A stretch of DNA of 64,000 nucleotides from Corynebacterium fournieri (GTDB lineage: Bacteria; Actinomycetota; Actinomycetes; Mycobacteriales; Mycobacteriaceae), in contig NZ_CP047210.1 of assembly GCF_030408775.1 (NCBI RefSeq), positions 1,302,001 to 1,366,000 on the forward strand. Reading direction: 5' to 3'. Shown one piece after another: positions 56,103-64,000 of this stretch; within the stretch, counting starts at the first letter, position 1, and every line of letters starts with the position of its first letter. The position numbers and the translations under genes are program-made. The notes below the pieces were generated by a model that worked only from the letters and a program-made list of their open reading frames with translations, was not told the DNA's origin and made no database searches.

Positions 56103-57259
56103 GCTGCTTTACCTCCGAGTCCTTCCCAGGTCGCCAAGCAACCTTGACGGCTCAGCTCAAGCAACGCTTGGCCCTGCCCGATGCCGATGACGTTGGCTAA
56201 CAGCGATGAAAGATTGTGTCTCGGCACTTCGTCTTCAGCGCAGGTCAGTGCGGCTCCCGCCCAGCCGTTGAGTCCGAGTGAAACGGCCACCATCGCCCAC
56301 AGGCACAGGGCGTTGGCCCGTATGGTGCCGCTGAAGTTGCGCGCGATGGTCACAAACACTGCGCCCGCGGCATAGGGCCGCGCCAAGGCATCGACGATGA
56401 GGCAGTCGCGCAACGTGCTTCGAGAAAGCATGGCTGCCAGAAGCTCGATGTCTCGGGGGCTGGAGAACACCTCGCCGATCACCAAACCGCCGTCGCTATC
56501 GATGAGGCCAGCGTTGGGAGCGTGTTTGAACACGTCGCAAGCTTGGCGGATGCGGGCAAGCGCTACTTCTGGGTCGTCGTCGATGCAGCACATCAGCGTC
56601 GCGCCGTGTTGGTGCGCATCCGCTGCGATGAGCTCGGCAGCATGAACATCCGCTGCAACGACAGGTTCGAAATGCGCAAATAGTTCACTTCTGTGCAGCT
56701 CGGGCAGCGCTCCGTGGTCGATGAGCGGACGCATCGGCTCTGCTCTTGCCACGGAGGAGACAGTGCCGCGTTCGTATCCGGCCCGCCAGTTCCAGACTGC
56801 GCCGGCAGTGTCGGGGTCGGGACCGAACAGAAGCTGGTAATGCGTGCCGTCTGCGACCTCGGAGACAATCCAGCAGGCCTCAATGATCTCTCCGAACTCG
56901 TCGGCCGCCATTCGTAGCCCTTCCGCAGCAACCGCAACCATTTTGGAGTCGGGGACCCGAGTCACGATGACGGCGAAGGTGGCTACATGGCGGCCGAGGG
57001 GAATCCGTTGGAGCGCGCGCTGGATACTTTCGGTATTTCCCACATCGGCCTCCAGATATGCCCCGATGTCGAAGGTTGAGGTGTTCGCAGATGGGGCGTA
57101 TACGTTAATCAGCACCACCGCCTCATTGGGAAAATATCCCAGGGCGCCCGGGATAGAGGCGATGAGGTTCGACGGGGAGCGCAGGGCTCGCGCATTCGGA
57201 TGCGGAGTGACGGGGGTTGTCGGCGGATTTGTTTCGTGCGGTTGCGGCTGAATATCCAT
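56099..57259 (-). CDS. DUF4192-family protein
   Basis: A 386-residue actinobacterial protein. The DUF4192 domain is recognised by [20 protein letters not shown] near the N-terminus and repeated [29 protein letters not shown] patterns near the C-terminus. Predicted soluble. No catalytic motif is recognised and no function is known to me. AAGGG lies close upstream of the ATG. Confidence 0.85.
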   Translation of the reverse strand: MDIQPQPHETNPPTTPVTPHPNARALRSPSNLIASIPGALGYFPNEAVVLINVYAPSANTSTFDIGAYLEADVGNTESIQRALQRIPLGRHVATFAVIVTRVPDSKMVAVAAEGLRMAADEFGEIIEACWIVSEVADGTHYQLLFGPDPDTAGAVWNWRAGYERGTVSSVARAEPMRPLIDHGALPELHRSELFAHFEPVVAADVHAAELIAADAHQHGATLMCCIDDDPEVALARIRQACDVFKHAPNAGLIDSDGGLVIGEVFSSPRDIELLAAMLSRSTLRDCLIVDALARPYAAGAVFVTIARNFSGTIRANALCLWAMVAVSLGLNGWAGAALTCAEDEVPRHNLSSLLANVIGIGQGQALLELSRQGCLATWEGLGGKAA

Positions 57260-57447
57260 AACCCTTAGACCACCGGATTCCCGCTTCGGTTCCCTCGCAG
57301 ACGAAACTTTTCCCGTCCGGGCGCGATACGCGCTGGTGGTGGCAAATCGACTGGGATCGGGCACAATGGAATGATTCTGCTTTGCCATCCGTTGTGGGGG
57401 TGGAGCAACAAAGCCGGTAAGGCGAGCGAATGTAGGAGGCCTCGACC

Positions 57448-58533
57448 ATGACGCAAGAACGTCGCATGTACGAACTTGAGTATCCCGCCCCGCAGGTGAG
57501 CGGGGAGGCAAACAACGGCCCCGCCCTTATCGTGGCTATGCACGGCTACGCAGATGCGGGCCACGCCATTGAATCCGCCGCCGATCACCTCAAGGCGGCG
57601 CTGGAGTCGCACACGGTGGCAACGTTTAGCAACGACGAGCTTATTGATTACCGCTCGCGCCGCCCGACCGTGACGTTGGCGCACTCGGAGATCACCGACG
57701 TGGCGGACCTGCAGCTTGACATGCGCGTGCTGCGCGACGAGAAGGGCACATCGTTCCTCTTGCTGTCCGGGCCGGAACCGGATTTGCGGTGGGAGGCGTT
57801 CAGCAGCGCGGTGGCTGATCTGGCGGACCGTTTCGGCGTGAGCAAGACCATTTGCCTTTACGCCGCCCCCATGGGTGCGCCGCACACTCGCCCGCTGGTT
57901 GTCTCCGCCCACGGCAACGACCGCGAGCTCGTCGGCTCCATGTTCACGTTTGACGGCATGGTCAGCGTGCCGGGTTCCGCCTCCATCCTCATTGAGCGGG
58001 AGCTGCACAAGCGCGGCCGTCCCGTGGCCGGCTACACGGCTCACGTTCCCCACTACGTTGCGGCTTCGCCGTACCCGCATGCGACGTTCCAGCTGCTGCA
58101 GTCGGTAGAAGATTCGACGAACTTGCAGTTCCCGCTGCGTTCCTTGGAGGCGGACATGGGCCGTGTGTCGCAGCAGCTGGCGGAGCAGACCAACAACTCG
58201 GATGAAATCACGCACGTCGTGCAGGCGTTGGAAGAGCACTACGACCGTGAAATGCAGGAGTACCGCGACCGCCACCCGCAGGCGATGATGCCGGGTGAGG
58301 CGCAGATGCCCACCGGCGAGGAGATCAGCGAGGCGTTCGAGAACTACCTCACCGCCATTGAGGACCGGGACCGCGACCAGCAACGCAGTCTCCCCCACAG
58401 CGAGGAGACGGACCAGCGTTTGCGCGACCACTTCACCATCGATCCGTCGGCGCCGCAGCAGCCGCTTGACGACGGCCAAGGGGCCCGCCCTGAAGGCGAC
58501 GGCGACGAGGGCCCAGACTCCGACACTCACTAG
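57448..58533 (+). CDS. PAC2-family protein
   Basis: A 361-residue PAC2 (proteasome assembly chaperone 2-like) protein. Family features include IVAMHGYADAGHA, SGPEPDLRWEAF and YAAPMGAPHTRP. Actinobacterial PAC2 proteins form trimers of unclear role. The last ~70 residues are acidic and low-complexity. AGGAGG lies 8 nt before the ATG. It lies immediately upstream of a Ski2-like helicase, a pair conserved in corynebacteria. Confidence 0.9.
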   Translation: MTQERRMYELEYPAPQVSGEANNGPALIVAMHGYADAGHAIESAADHLKAALESHTVATFSNDELIDYRSRRPTVTLAHSEITDVADLQLDMRVLRDEKGTSFLLLSGPEPDLRWEAFSSAVADLADRFGVSKTICLYAAPMGAPHTRPLVVSAHGNDRELVGSMFTFDGMVSVPGSASILIERELHKRGRPVAGYTAHVPHYVAASPYPHATFQLLQSVEDSTNLQFPLRSLEADMGRVSQQLAEQTNNSDEITHVVQALEEHYDREMQEYRDRHPQAMMPGEAQMPTGEEISEAFENYLTAIEDRDRDQQRSLPHSEETDQRLRDHFTIDPSAPQQPLDDGQGARPEGDGDEGPDSDTH

Positions 58534-58551
58534 TGATGTCGGGCGGTCGGC

Positions 58552-58557
58552 TACGGT
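58552..58557 (+). promoter_or_regulatory. Candidate -10 box, leaderless start of the Ski2-like helicase
   Basis: TACGGT is followed by GAATGCT (7 nt) and GTG-ATG at 58565. No ribosome binding site. Confidence 0.4.
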
Positions 58558-58564
58558 GAATGCT

Positions 58565-61108
58565 GTGATGCTGACCGATTTGCTTGAAGATATTGCGCAG
58601 GCCCCCGAATCGCTGTTTGAGGACGCTGTCTGGGACTCGTTCAACGCGTGGACGAGTTCCCGCGGAATCTCGCTCTACCCTGCGCAAGAGGAGGCATCGC
58701 TCGCCCTCCTAGCCGGCGACAACGTTATTTTGGCGACACCGACCGGCTCTGGAAAGTCCATGGTGGCCAACGCCGCGCACTTCATCGCGATGGCGCGCGG
58801 GCAGCGTTCCTTCTACACCGCCCCTATTAAGGCGTTGGTGAGCGAAAAATTCTTCGCTCTCTGCGAGATCTTCGGCGCCGAAAACGTCGGCATGATGACG
58901 GGCGACGCCACGGTCAATTCCAACGCCCCGATCATCGCCGCGACGGCCGAGATCGTGGCGAACATCGCTTTGCGCGAGGGCGCGGACGCGAAGATCGACC
59001 AAGTGGTGATGGATGAGTTCCACTACTACTCCGAACCCGAGCGCGGTTGGGCCTGGCAGGTGCCGCTGCTGGAGCTTCCGAAGGCCCAGTTTTTGCTGAT
59101 GTCCGCCACCCTGGGCGACACGGAGTGGCTGGAAAAGGACCTTACCGAACGCACCGGGCGTAAAACCACTTATGTCGGCGGAGCTGAGCGTCCTGTTCCC
59201 CTGGATTTCCACTACGTGTTCTCGCCCGTCCATGAGACGATTCAAGAGCTCCTCGATGACGGCAAAGCACCGATCTACGTGGTGCACTTTTCTCAGCGTG
59301 AAGCAACCGAGCGCGCTCAGGCGTTGACGAGCATGAACATCATCACCCCAGAAGAGAAGCAGCGGATTGCAGAGGAAATCGGGGATTTTCGCTTCACTAC
59401 GACGTTTGGCAAGACGCTGTCGAAGCTTGTCCGCAAGGGCATCGGTGTGCACCACGCAGGAATGCTGCCGAAGTACCGGCGCTTGGTTGAGCGGCTGTCA
59501 CAGACGGGGCTGTTAAAGGTCATCTGCGGTACAGACACGTTGGGTGTCGGCATCAACGTGCCGATTCGCACGGTGCTCATTACGGGGCTCGCGAAGTTCG
59601 ACGGGACCCGCCAACGCATCTTGAAGTCGCGTGAGTTCCACCAGATTGCGGGGCGTGCCGGTCGCGCGGGATACGACACCGAAGGCACTGTCGTTGTGGA
59701 AGCACCTGAACACGAAATCGAAAACGTCAAGCTGCGGCGCAAGGCCGGCGACGACCCGAAGAAGCTGAAGAAAATCCGGAAGAAGTCGGCCCGCGACGGC
59801 GAGGTCAGCTGGTCCGAGAATACCTTTGAGCGGCTCAAGGTTGCCGAGCCCGAGGAGCTGACCAGCCAGTTCAAGGTGTCCAACTCGATGTTGCTCAACG
59901 TGGTCGCACGCCCCGGCGACGGCTATGAGCACATGCGCCACCTGCTGCGCTCAAACCACGATGCACGAGCGAAGCAAAACCGCGACATCATCCAGGCAGT
60001 GAACCTGTTTCGCGGCCTGATCAACGCCGGTGTGGTCGAGCGCACGCCGGACTCGCCAGCGTTTCGCCCGTACACGCTCACCCAGGAGCTGGACCGCGAT
60101 TTCGCGTTGAACCAGCCGCTGTCCCCCTTCGCGCTGGCGTTTCTCACCCTGCTGGACCCGGAGTCGGAGACGTACACCTTGGATGTCATCTCCGCCTTCG
60201 AGGCGATTTTGGACGATCCGCGGCAGTTGCTCCAGGCGCAGCAGACAGCGGCGCGCGGCGAGGAGATCGCCGCGCTGAAGGCAGACGGTGTCGATTACAC
60301 CGAACGCATGGCCATCATCGAGGACGTGACCTACCCCAAGCCGCTCGAAGACGAGCTGGAAGAGGCATTCGATACCTTCACCGAAGGAAACCCGTGGGCG
60401 AAGGAATTCGAGTTGTCGCCGAAATCCGTGGTCCGCGACATGATCGAGCACGCGATGACCTTTTCAGATCTCATCGCCACTTACGGCCTGGCCCGCTCAG
60501 AAGGAGTGGTGCTGCGCTACCTCACCGATGCCTGGCGCACCCTGTCGTATTCCATTCCAGACGCGTACATGAACGACGAGCTCGAGGACATCGTGGTATG
60601 GCTCGGCGAGTTGATCAAGCAGGTGGATTCCTCCCTCATTGACGAGTGGGCGCACATGACTGGAGACGACCAGCCGGTCAGCCAGGACACCATCGACCGC
60701 GAGCTCGCCTTCGGCGTCGACGATCCCACGGCGCTGACCGCGAACCGCCGCGCATTCACCATCATGGTGCGCAACTATTTCTTCCGCCTGGTGGAGCTGT
60801 TCGCCTACGAGAAGGAAGATCAACTGGCGGAGATGCTGGACTATCTCGAGCCGGACGCTCGGGTGGACTGGCCGGCAGCGATGGACGACTACTTCGACGA
60901 GTACGACGATGTGGACCTCGGACCGGACGCGCGCGGGCCGGAGTTTTTCCGCCTCGCCGATTCCTCGGGCAGGTCGTGGAACATCACCCAGATTATTAAG
61001 GACCCAGAGGGCGACAACGCGTTCCAGCTGCACGGCGTGGTGGACCTGGACGCTTCCGACGAGGCCGGAGAGGTTCGCCTGTCCTCGCTTCGCATGAGCG
61101 AGGATTAG
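58565..61108 (+). CDS. Ski2-like DEAD/DEAH helicase with DUF3516-type C-terminus
   Basis: An 847-residue SF2 helicase of the Ski2/Mtr4/HelY group, probably acting on RNA. Motif I TPTGSGKS lies near residue 57, motif II DEFHYY, motif III MSATLGD, and motif VI HQIAGRAGRAG; GIGVHHAGMLPKYR is typical of Ski2-like enzymes. The second half (TFTEGNPWAKEF onward) matches the helical C-terminal domain found in actinobacterial members. The GTG is chosen from the -10 spacing; the ATG next to it (58568) is equally possible. Confidence 0.9.
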   Translation: MMLTDLLEDIAQAPESLFEDAVWDSFNAWTSSRGISLYPAQEEASLALLAGDNVILATPTGSGKSMVANAAHFIAMARGQRSFYTAPIKALVSEKFFALCEIFGAENVGMMTGDATVNSNAPIIAATAEIVANIALREGADAKIDQVVMDEFHYYSEPERGWAWQVPLLELPKAQFLLMSATLGDTEWLEKDLTERTGRKTTYVGGAERPVPLDFHYVFSPVHETIQELLDDGKAPIYVVHFSQREATERAQALTSMNIITPEEKQRIAEEIGDFRFTTTFGKTLSKLVRKGIGVHHAGMLPKYRRLVERLSQTGLLKVICGTDTLGVGINVPIRTVLITGLAKFDGTRQRILKSREFHQIAGRAGRAGYDTEGTVVVEAPEHEIENVKLRRKAGDDPKKLKKIRKKSARDGEVSWSENTFERLKVAEPEELTSQFKVSNSMLLNVVARPGDGYEHMRHLLRSNHDARAKQNRDIIQAVNLFRGLINAGVVERTPDSPAFRPYTLTQELDRDFALNQPLSPFALAFLTLLDPESETYTLDVISAFEAILDDPRQLLQAQQTAARGEEIAALKADGVDYTERMAIIEDVTYPKPLEDELEEAFDTFTEGNPWAKEFELSPKSVVRDMIEHAMTFSDLIATYGLARSEGVVLRYLTDAWRTLSYSIPDAYMNDELEDIVVWLGELIKQVDSSLIDEWAHMTGDDQPVSQDTIDRELAFGVDDPTALTANRRAFTIMVRNYFFRLVELFAYEKEDQLAEMLDYLEPDARVDWPAAMDDYFDEYDDVDLGPDARGPEFFRLADSSGRSWNITQIIKDPEGDNAFQLHGVVDLDASDEAGEVRLSSLRMSED

Positions 61109-61207
61109 CCGGAGGAGACGTCGATAGGCGAAAAGCGGGGTGCCGCTACTTTCGTTGGGTTACATTGCCTTCAACACAATCGATTTTCTTTGTGAGGAGG
61201 AACATAT

Positions 61208-62453
61208 ATGACCCGCACGATCGTCGTGGGCGCCGGCATGACCGGGCTTTCCACCGCGTGGCATCTGCAAGAGTACGGCCATGAGGTGGAGGTGCTTGAG
61301 CGCATCGACGTGGCAGCAGGCTCGTCGTGGGGAAACGCCGGGTGGCTCGCCCCCGGCAAAACCATCCCGCTGTCCAACTCGAGCCTGTGGGCGTACGGCC
61401 CAACTGCACTGTTCGATAAACACGCCGCCCTCGACGTGCCCGTGCGCATCGACCCGAAGCTGTGGCGCTTTTGCGCAAACTTCATGGCGCACGCCACTGG
61501 GCGCGCCTGGGACAAGGCAATGGCGGGTCTGACCAAGGCTGACCTCGCCGCCCTCGCGGCGTTCGACGAGCTCGAGGCCGGCGGGGTCAACGCCGCAACG
61601 AACGAGGGCCCGTTCATCATCGGCTTTGAAAACGAGGGCAAGGCCGCAGGCTTTCTCAAAGAGGTCGAGGGGGCGCAGCGCCACGGCCAGGACATCCCCT
61701 TCGAGCAGATCACGCTTGACGACGCTCGTACCGATGCCCCGATGCTCACGGACAAGGTAGGCGCAACGTACCGCATGGGCGGCCAGCGCTTCATCGAGCC
61801 GGGCCCCTACTGCCAGGCCATCGCGGATTCCATCGTGGAGCGGCGGCAAGGTCACCACCGGCGTCGAAGTTGTTGAGGTCACCTCCACCCGCAAGCCGGC
61901 TGTAAATCTGGCGTCCGGCGAGTGGATCCAGGCCGACAACGTCGTTTTGGCCACGGGCGCGTGGCTGCCCAAGTTGGCGAAGGATCTGGGCGTGACCACG
62001 CTGGTGCAGGCGGGCCGAGGTTACTCCTTCTCGGTGGAGACGGACTCCCCCGCCACCTGCCCGGTGTACCTGCCGGACCCGAAGATCGCGTGCACCCCGT
62101 ACCAGGGCCGCTTCCGCATCGCGGGGACCATGGAGTTCCGCGGTCCGGACGAGCCGTTCCAGCCGCGCCGCATTGCTTCTATCATTCACACCACGAAGCC
62201 CTTCTTCCAGGGCATCGACTGGGACGACCGCCAAGACGAGTGGGTGGGCTCCCGCCCGGTCACACCCGACGGCTTGCCGCTGGTGGGCACCACCAAGGTT
62301 CCGAACGTCTACACCAACGGCGGCCACGGCATGTGGGGCATCATTCTCGGTCCGCTGTCCGGCAAGATGCTGGCTAAGCAAATTGAAACCGGTGTGGTGG
62401 ACGACACCATTAAACCCTTCGACCCGCTGCGCGGCCCCTTCGGCGGCCTCTAG
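61208..62453 (+). pseudogene. FAD-dependent D-amino acid dehydrogenase-like gene, frameshifted
   Basis: A DadA-like DAO-family flavoprotein split by one frameshift. The first part (223 residues from the ATG, GAGGAGG upstream) has the FAD motif VGAGMTGLSTAWHL and runs to RQGHHRRRSC. The rest (WIQADNVVLATGAWLPKL to RGPFGGL) is in the +1 frame. At 61841-61850 CGGCGGCAAG reads RRQ, while the expected continuation is a Gly-Gly-Lys-Val stretch, so two bases are missing or one is extra. Each half is otherwise well kept, so the change is recent or a sequencing error. The family oxidises D-amino acids or related amines. Confidence 0.85.
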
Positions 62454-62467
62454 CCACCACCAGGCAC

Positions 62468-62496
62468 CCCCGGATACGCCTCGTATCCGGGGTTTT
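62468..62496 (+). terminator. Rho-independent terminator after the dadA-like gene
   Basis: CCCCGGATACG and CGTATCCGGGG arms with a 3-nt loop are followed by TTTT. Confidence 0.88.
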
Positions 62497-62599
62497 GGCG
62501 TGCTGAAAACTCGCGCGGTAAATATTTGTCCGAGCGCACACCTTTTGCTCTACATTGTTGTATATCACACCGGTTTACTTACGTGATAAGGAGCACACG

Positions 62600-64000
62600 G
62601 TGCCAAAGCTGTCAACCACTCAGACCCCGCCAACTAACAGCGCGGACCTCGACGCTGTCGTCGACGCTGCGATTGCCCGCGCGTACCACTGGATGGAGGC
62701 CACCGCGGACGCCGATGCCGACGACGCGCAGACCCAGCAGCTTGCAGAGATGCTGCGCGACGACAACGGCGTCCGGTTCACCATGGACTTCGTCGACCGC
62801 GTCATGCGCCCGGAGAACAACCGTGTCGCGGCGAACGCACTGCGCTCCATCACCAAAGGCGTCGACGCGTCTTTCTTGGGCAAGATCAACGCTCTGCTGG
62901 TCGGCACCGGCGCGTTTGTCGGCCCGTTCCTGCCGTTCGTTGTGGTCCCTGCAGCTCGCATGCGCCTGCGCCAACTCGTGGGCCACCTCGTGCTGGACGC
63001 AGAATCGGAGGCATTAAACCGCCTCCTCGACGGCGCCGAAAAGCGTGGCGAGCAGCTCAACCTCAACCTTCTCGGCGAGGCTGTGCTGGGCGAGAAGGAG
63101 GCGACCGATCGGGCTGAACGCACACTCAAACTCATTCAAAACCCGCGCGTGACCTACGTGTCCGTGAAGGCTTCCTCGATGGTTTCCCAGCTCAACCACT
63201 GGGATTACGAGGAGTGCGTGCGGCTCGTCAAAGATCGCATTCGCCCGCTCTACCGCGCGGCGCGCGACCGCAGCCCGCAGGTGTTCATCAACATGGACAT
63301 GGAGGAATACCACGACCTGCATCTGACCATCGACGTGTTCACCCAGCTGCTCAGCGAAGACGAGTTCAAGGACTACCAAGGCGGCATCGTGCTGCAGGCT
63401 TATCTTCCGGACACGCTGGGCGCGCTGGAGTACCTGGCTGATTTTGCGCAGCAGCGTGTCGCCGCCAGCGGGTCGAAGATCAAGATCCGTCTGGTCAAGG
63501 GCGCCAATTTGTCCATGGAGCGCCACCACGCCGAGGTCAAGGGGTGGGAGCAGGCACCGTACCTGACCAAGGACGAAGTAGACGCGAACTACTACCGGCT
63601 GCTCGACTTCATCCTTCGCGCCGAATATGCCGACGCTGTGTCCATCGGCATCGCCTCGCACAACCTGTTTACCTCCGCACTCGCATACGAGCTGGCGCAG
63701 CGCCGCGGTGTCGGCGGCATGATCGACTCCGAAATGCTCCAAGGTATGTCGCCCGCGCAGCAGGAGATCGTCCGCGAGGCATTCGGCCGGCAGATCCTGT
63801 ACACGCCGGTCGTGCGCAAGGAGGATTTCGATGTTGCGGTCAGCTACCTCGTCCGCCGTTTGGAGGAAAACGCCGCACCGCAGAACTTCCTCCACGCACT
63901 GTTCGCGCCGAAGACCGCCCAGCGCGACCCCATCAAGGAGCAGGAGCAGGTCTTCCGCTGGGCGGTAGACAACCGGTGGGACGTGCACAACGGCGCTAAC
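62600..64000 (+). CDS. putA: Bifunctional proline dehydrogenase/P5C dehydrogenase PutA (3' end beyond the window)
   Basis: Oxidises proline to glutamate in two steps. 467 codons are in the window; corynebacterial PutA is roughly 1,150 residues, so only the proline dehydrogenase barrel and part of the linker are seen. Motifs include INMDMEEYHDLHLT, IRLVKGANLSMERHHAEVKG and IASHNLFTSALAYELAQRRG, all of the FAD-binding PRODH domain. The GTG start has AAGGAG 6 nt upstream. The aldehyde dehydrogenase half lies outside. Confidence 0.95.
   Translation, partial: MPKLSTTQTPPTNSADLDAVVDAAIARAYHWMEATADADADDAQTQQLAEMLRDDNGVRFTMDFVDRVMRPENNRVAANALRSITKGVDASFLGKINALLVGTGAFVGPFLPFVVVPAARMRLRQLVGHLVLDAESEALNRLLDGAEKRGEQLNLNLLGEAVLGEKEATDRAERTLKLIQNPRVTYVSVKASSMVSQLNHWDYEECVRLVKDRIRPLYRAARDRSPQVFINMDMEEYHDLHLTIDVFTQLLSEDEFKDYQGGIVLQAYLPDTLGALEYLADFAQQRVAASGSKIKIRLVKGANLSMERHHAEVKGWEQAPYLTKDEVDANYYRLLDFILRAEYADAVSIGIASHNLFTSALAYELAQRRGVGGMIDSEMLQGMSPAQQEIVREAFGRQILYTPVVRKEDFDVAVSYLVRRLEENAAPQNFLHALFAPKTAQRDPIKEQEQVFRWAVDNRWDVHNGAN

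Overview
The window looks like a chromosomal core segment of a high-GC Corynebacterium. The evidence is a DtxR whose metal ligands sit at the same residue numbers as in C. diphtheriae DtxR, the sigA/sigB/dtxR/galE neighbourhood, the phosphatidylinositol-mannoside operon, an AftC-type arabinosyltransferase, HemQ of the coproporphyrin pathway, and many actinobacterial DUF families in the gene order known from C. glutamicum and M. tuberculosis. The species cannot be fixed from the sequence alone. I see no phage, transposase, CRISPR array or integrated island.

Layout. 1-11,175: rarA (end cut by the window edge), an APH-fold kinase, aspS, a zinc metallopeptidase, a HEPN-like/CBS protein, sdaA, hisS, an MBL hydrolase, a membrane cyclophilin and a small secreted protein. 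11,182-11,315: a triplicated 22-bp repeat running into a 34-bp-arm palindrome. 11,409-25,165, mostly minus strand: a surface 5'-nucleotidase, rel, apt, an orphan peptide-binding lipoprotein, secF, secD, ruvB, ruvA, ruvC, yebC and a LemA-like membrane protein. 25,162-30,467: the minus-strand operon thrS-HIT-pgsA-patA-pimA, which makes and mannosylates phosphatidylinositol. 30,577-33,075: a copper/haem envelope operon (CopC, PCuAC, Tat-exported DyP peroxidase). 33,253-34,156: seven tRNA genes. 34,203-45,161: RibD-like reductase, aftC, msrB, hemQ, DUF3000, RNase D, dxs, a TrmA-type methyltransferase, DUF3710, dut, DUF3093 and DUF4193. 45,327-56,102: ppgK, sigA, a DUF4190 protein, a helicase with DUF3039, DUF3099, a methyltransferase, dtd, sigB, dtxR and galE. 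56,099-64,000: DUF4192, PAC2, a Ski2-like helicase, a frameshifted D-amino-acid dehydrogenase-like gene and the start of putA.

The genes form a few functional sets: stress and growth control (rel, sigA, sigB, dtxR), Holliday-junction processing (ruvCAB, rarA), protein export (secDF), envelope glycolipid and arabinogalactan synthesis (pgsA-patA-pimA, aftC, galE), tRNA charging and quality control (aspS, hisS, thrS, dtd), and copper/haem handling (copC-PCuAC-DyP, hemQ).

The most notable observations are: (i) thirteen genes with a -10-like hexamer almost exactly 7 nt before the start codon and no usable ribosome binding site, pointing to leaderless mRNAs; (ii) the composite repeat/palindrome at 11.2 kb; (iii) a HEPN-like plus CBS fusion at 5.5 kb; (iv) a symmetric promoter-like inverted repeat at 50.6 kb; (v) a probable sigma-H promoter before sigB; (vi) the dadA-like frameshift. 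I found no clearly undescribed multi-gene system. The HEPN-CBS protein and the repeat element are the best leads. Gene-free stretches are all shorter than 300 bases; the largest are 11,176-11,408 (repeats), 33,328-33,559 (nothing recognised), 13,500-13,687 and 57,260-57,447 (upstream regions, nothing clear).
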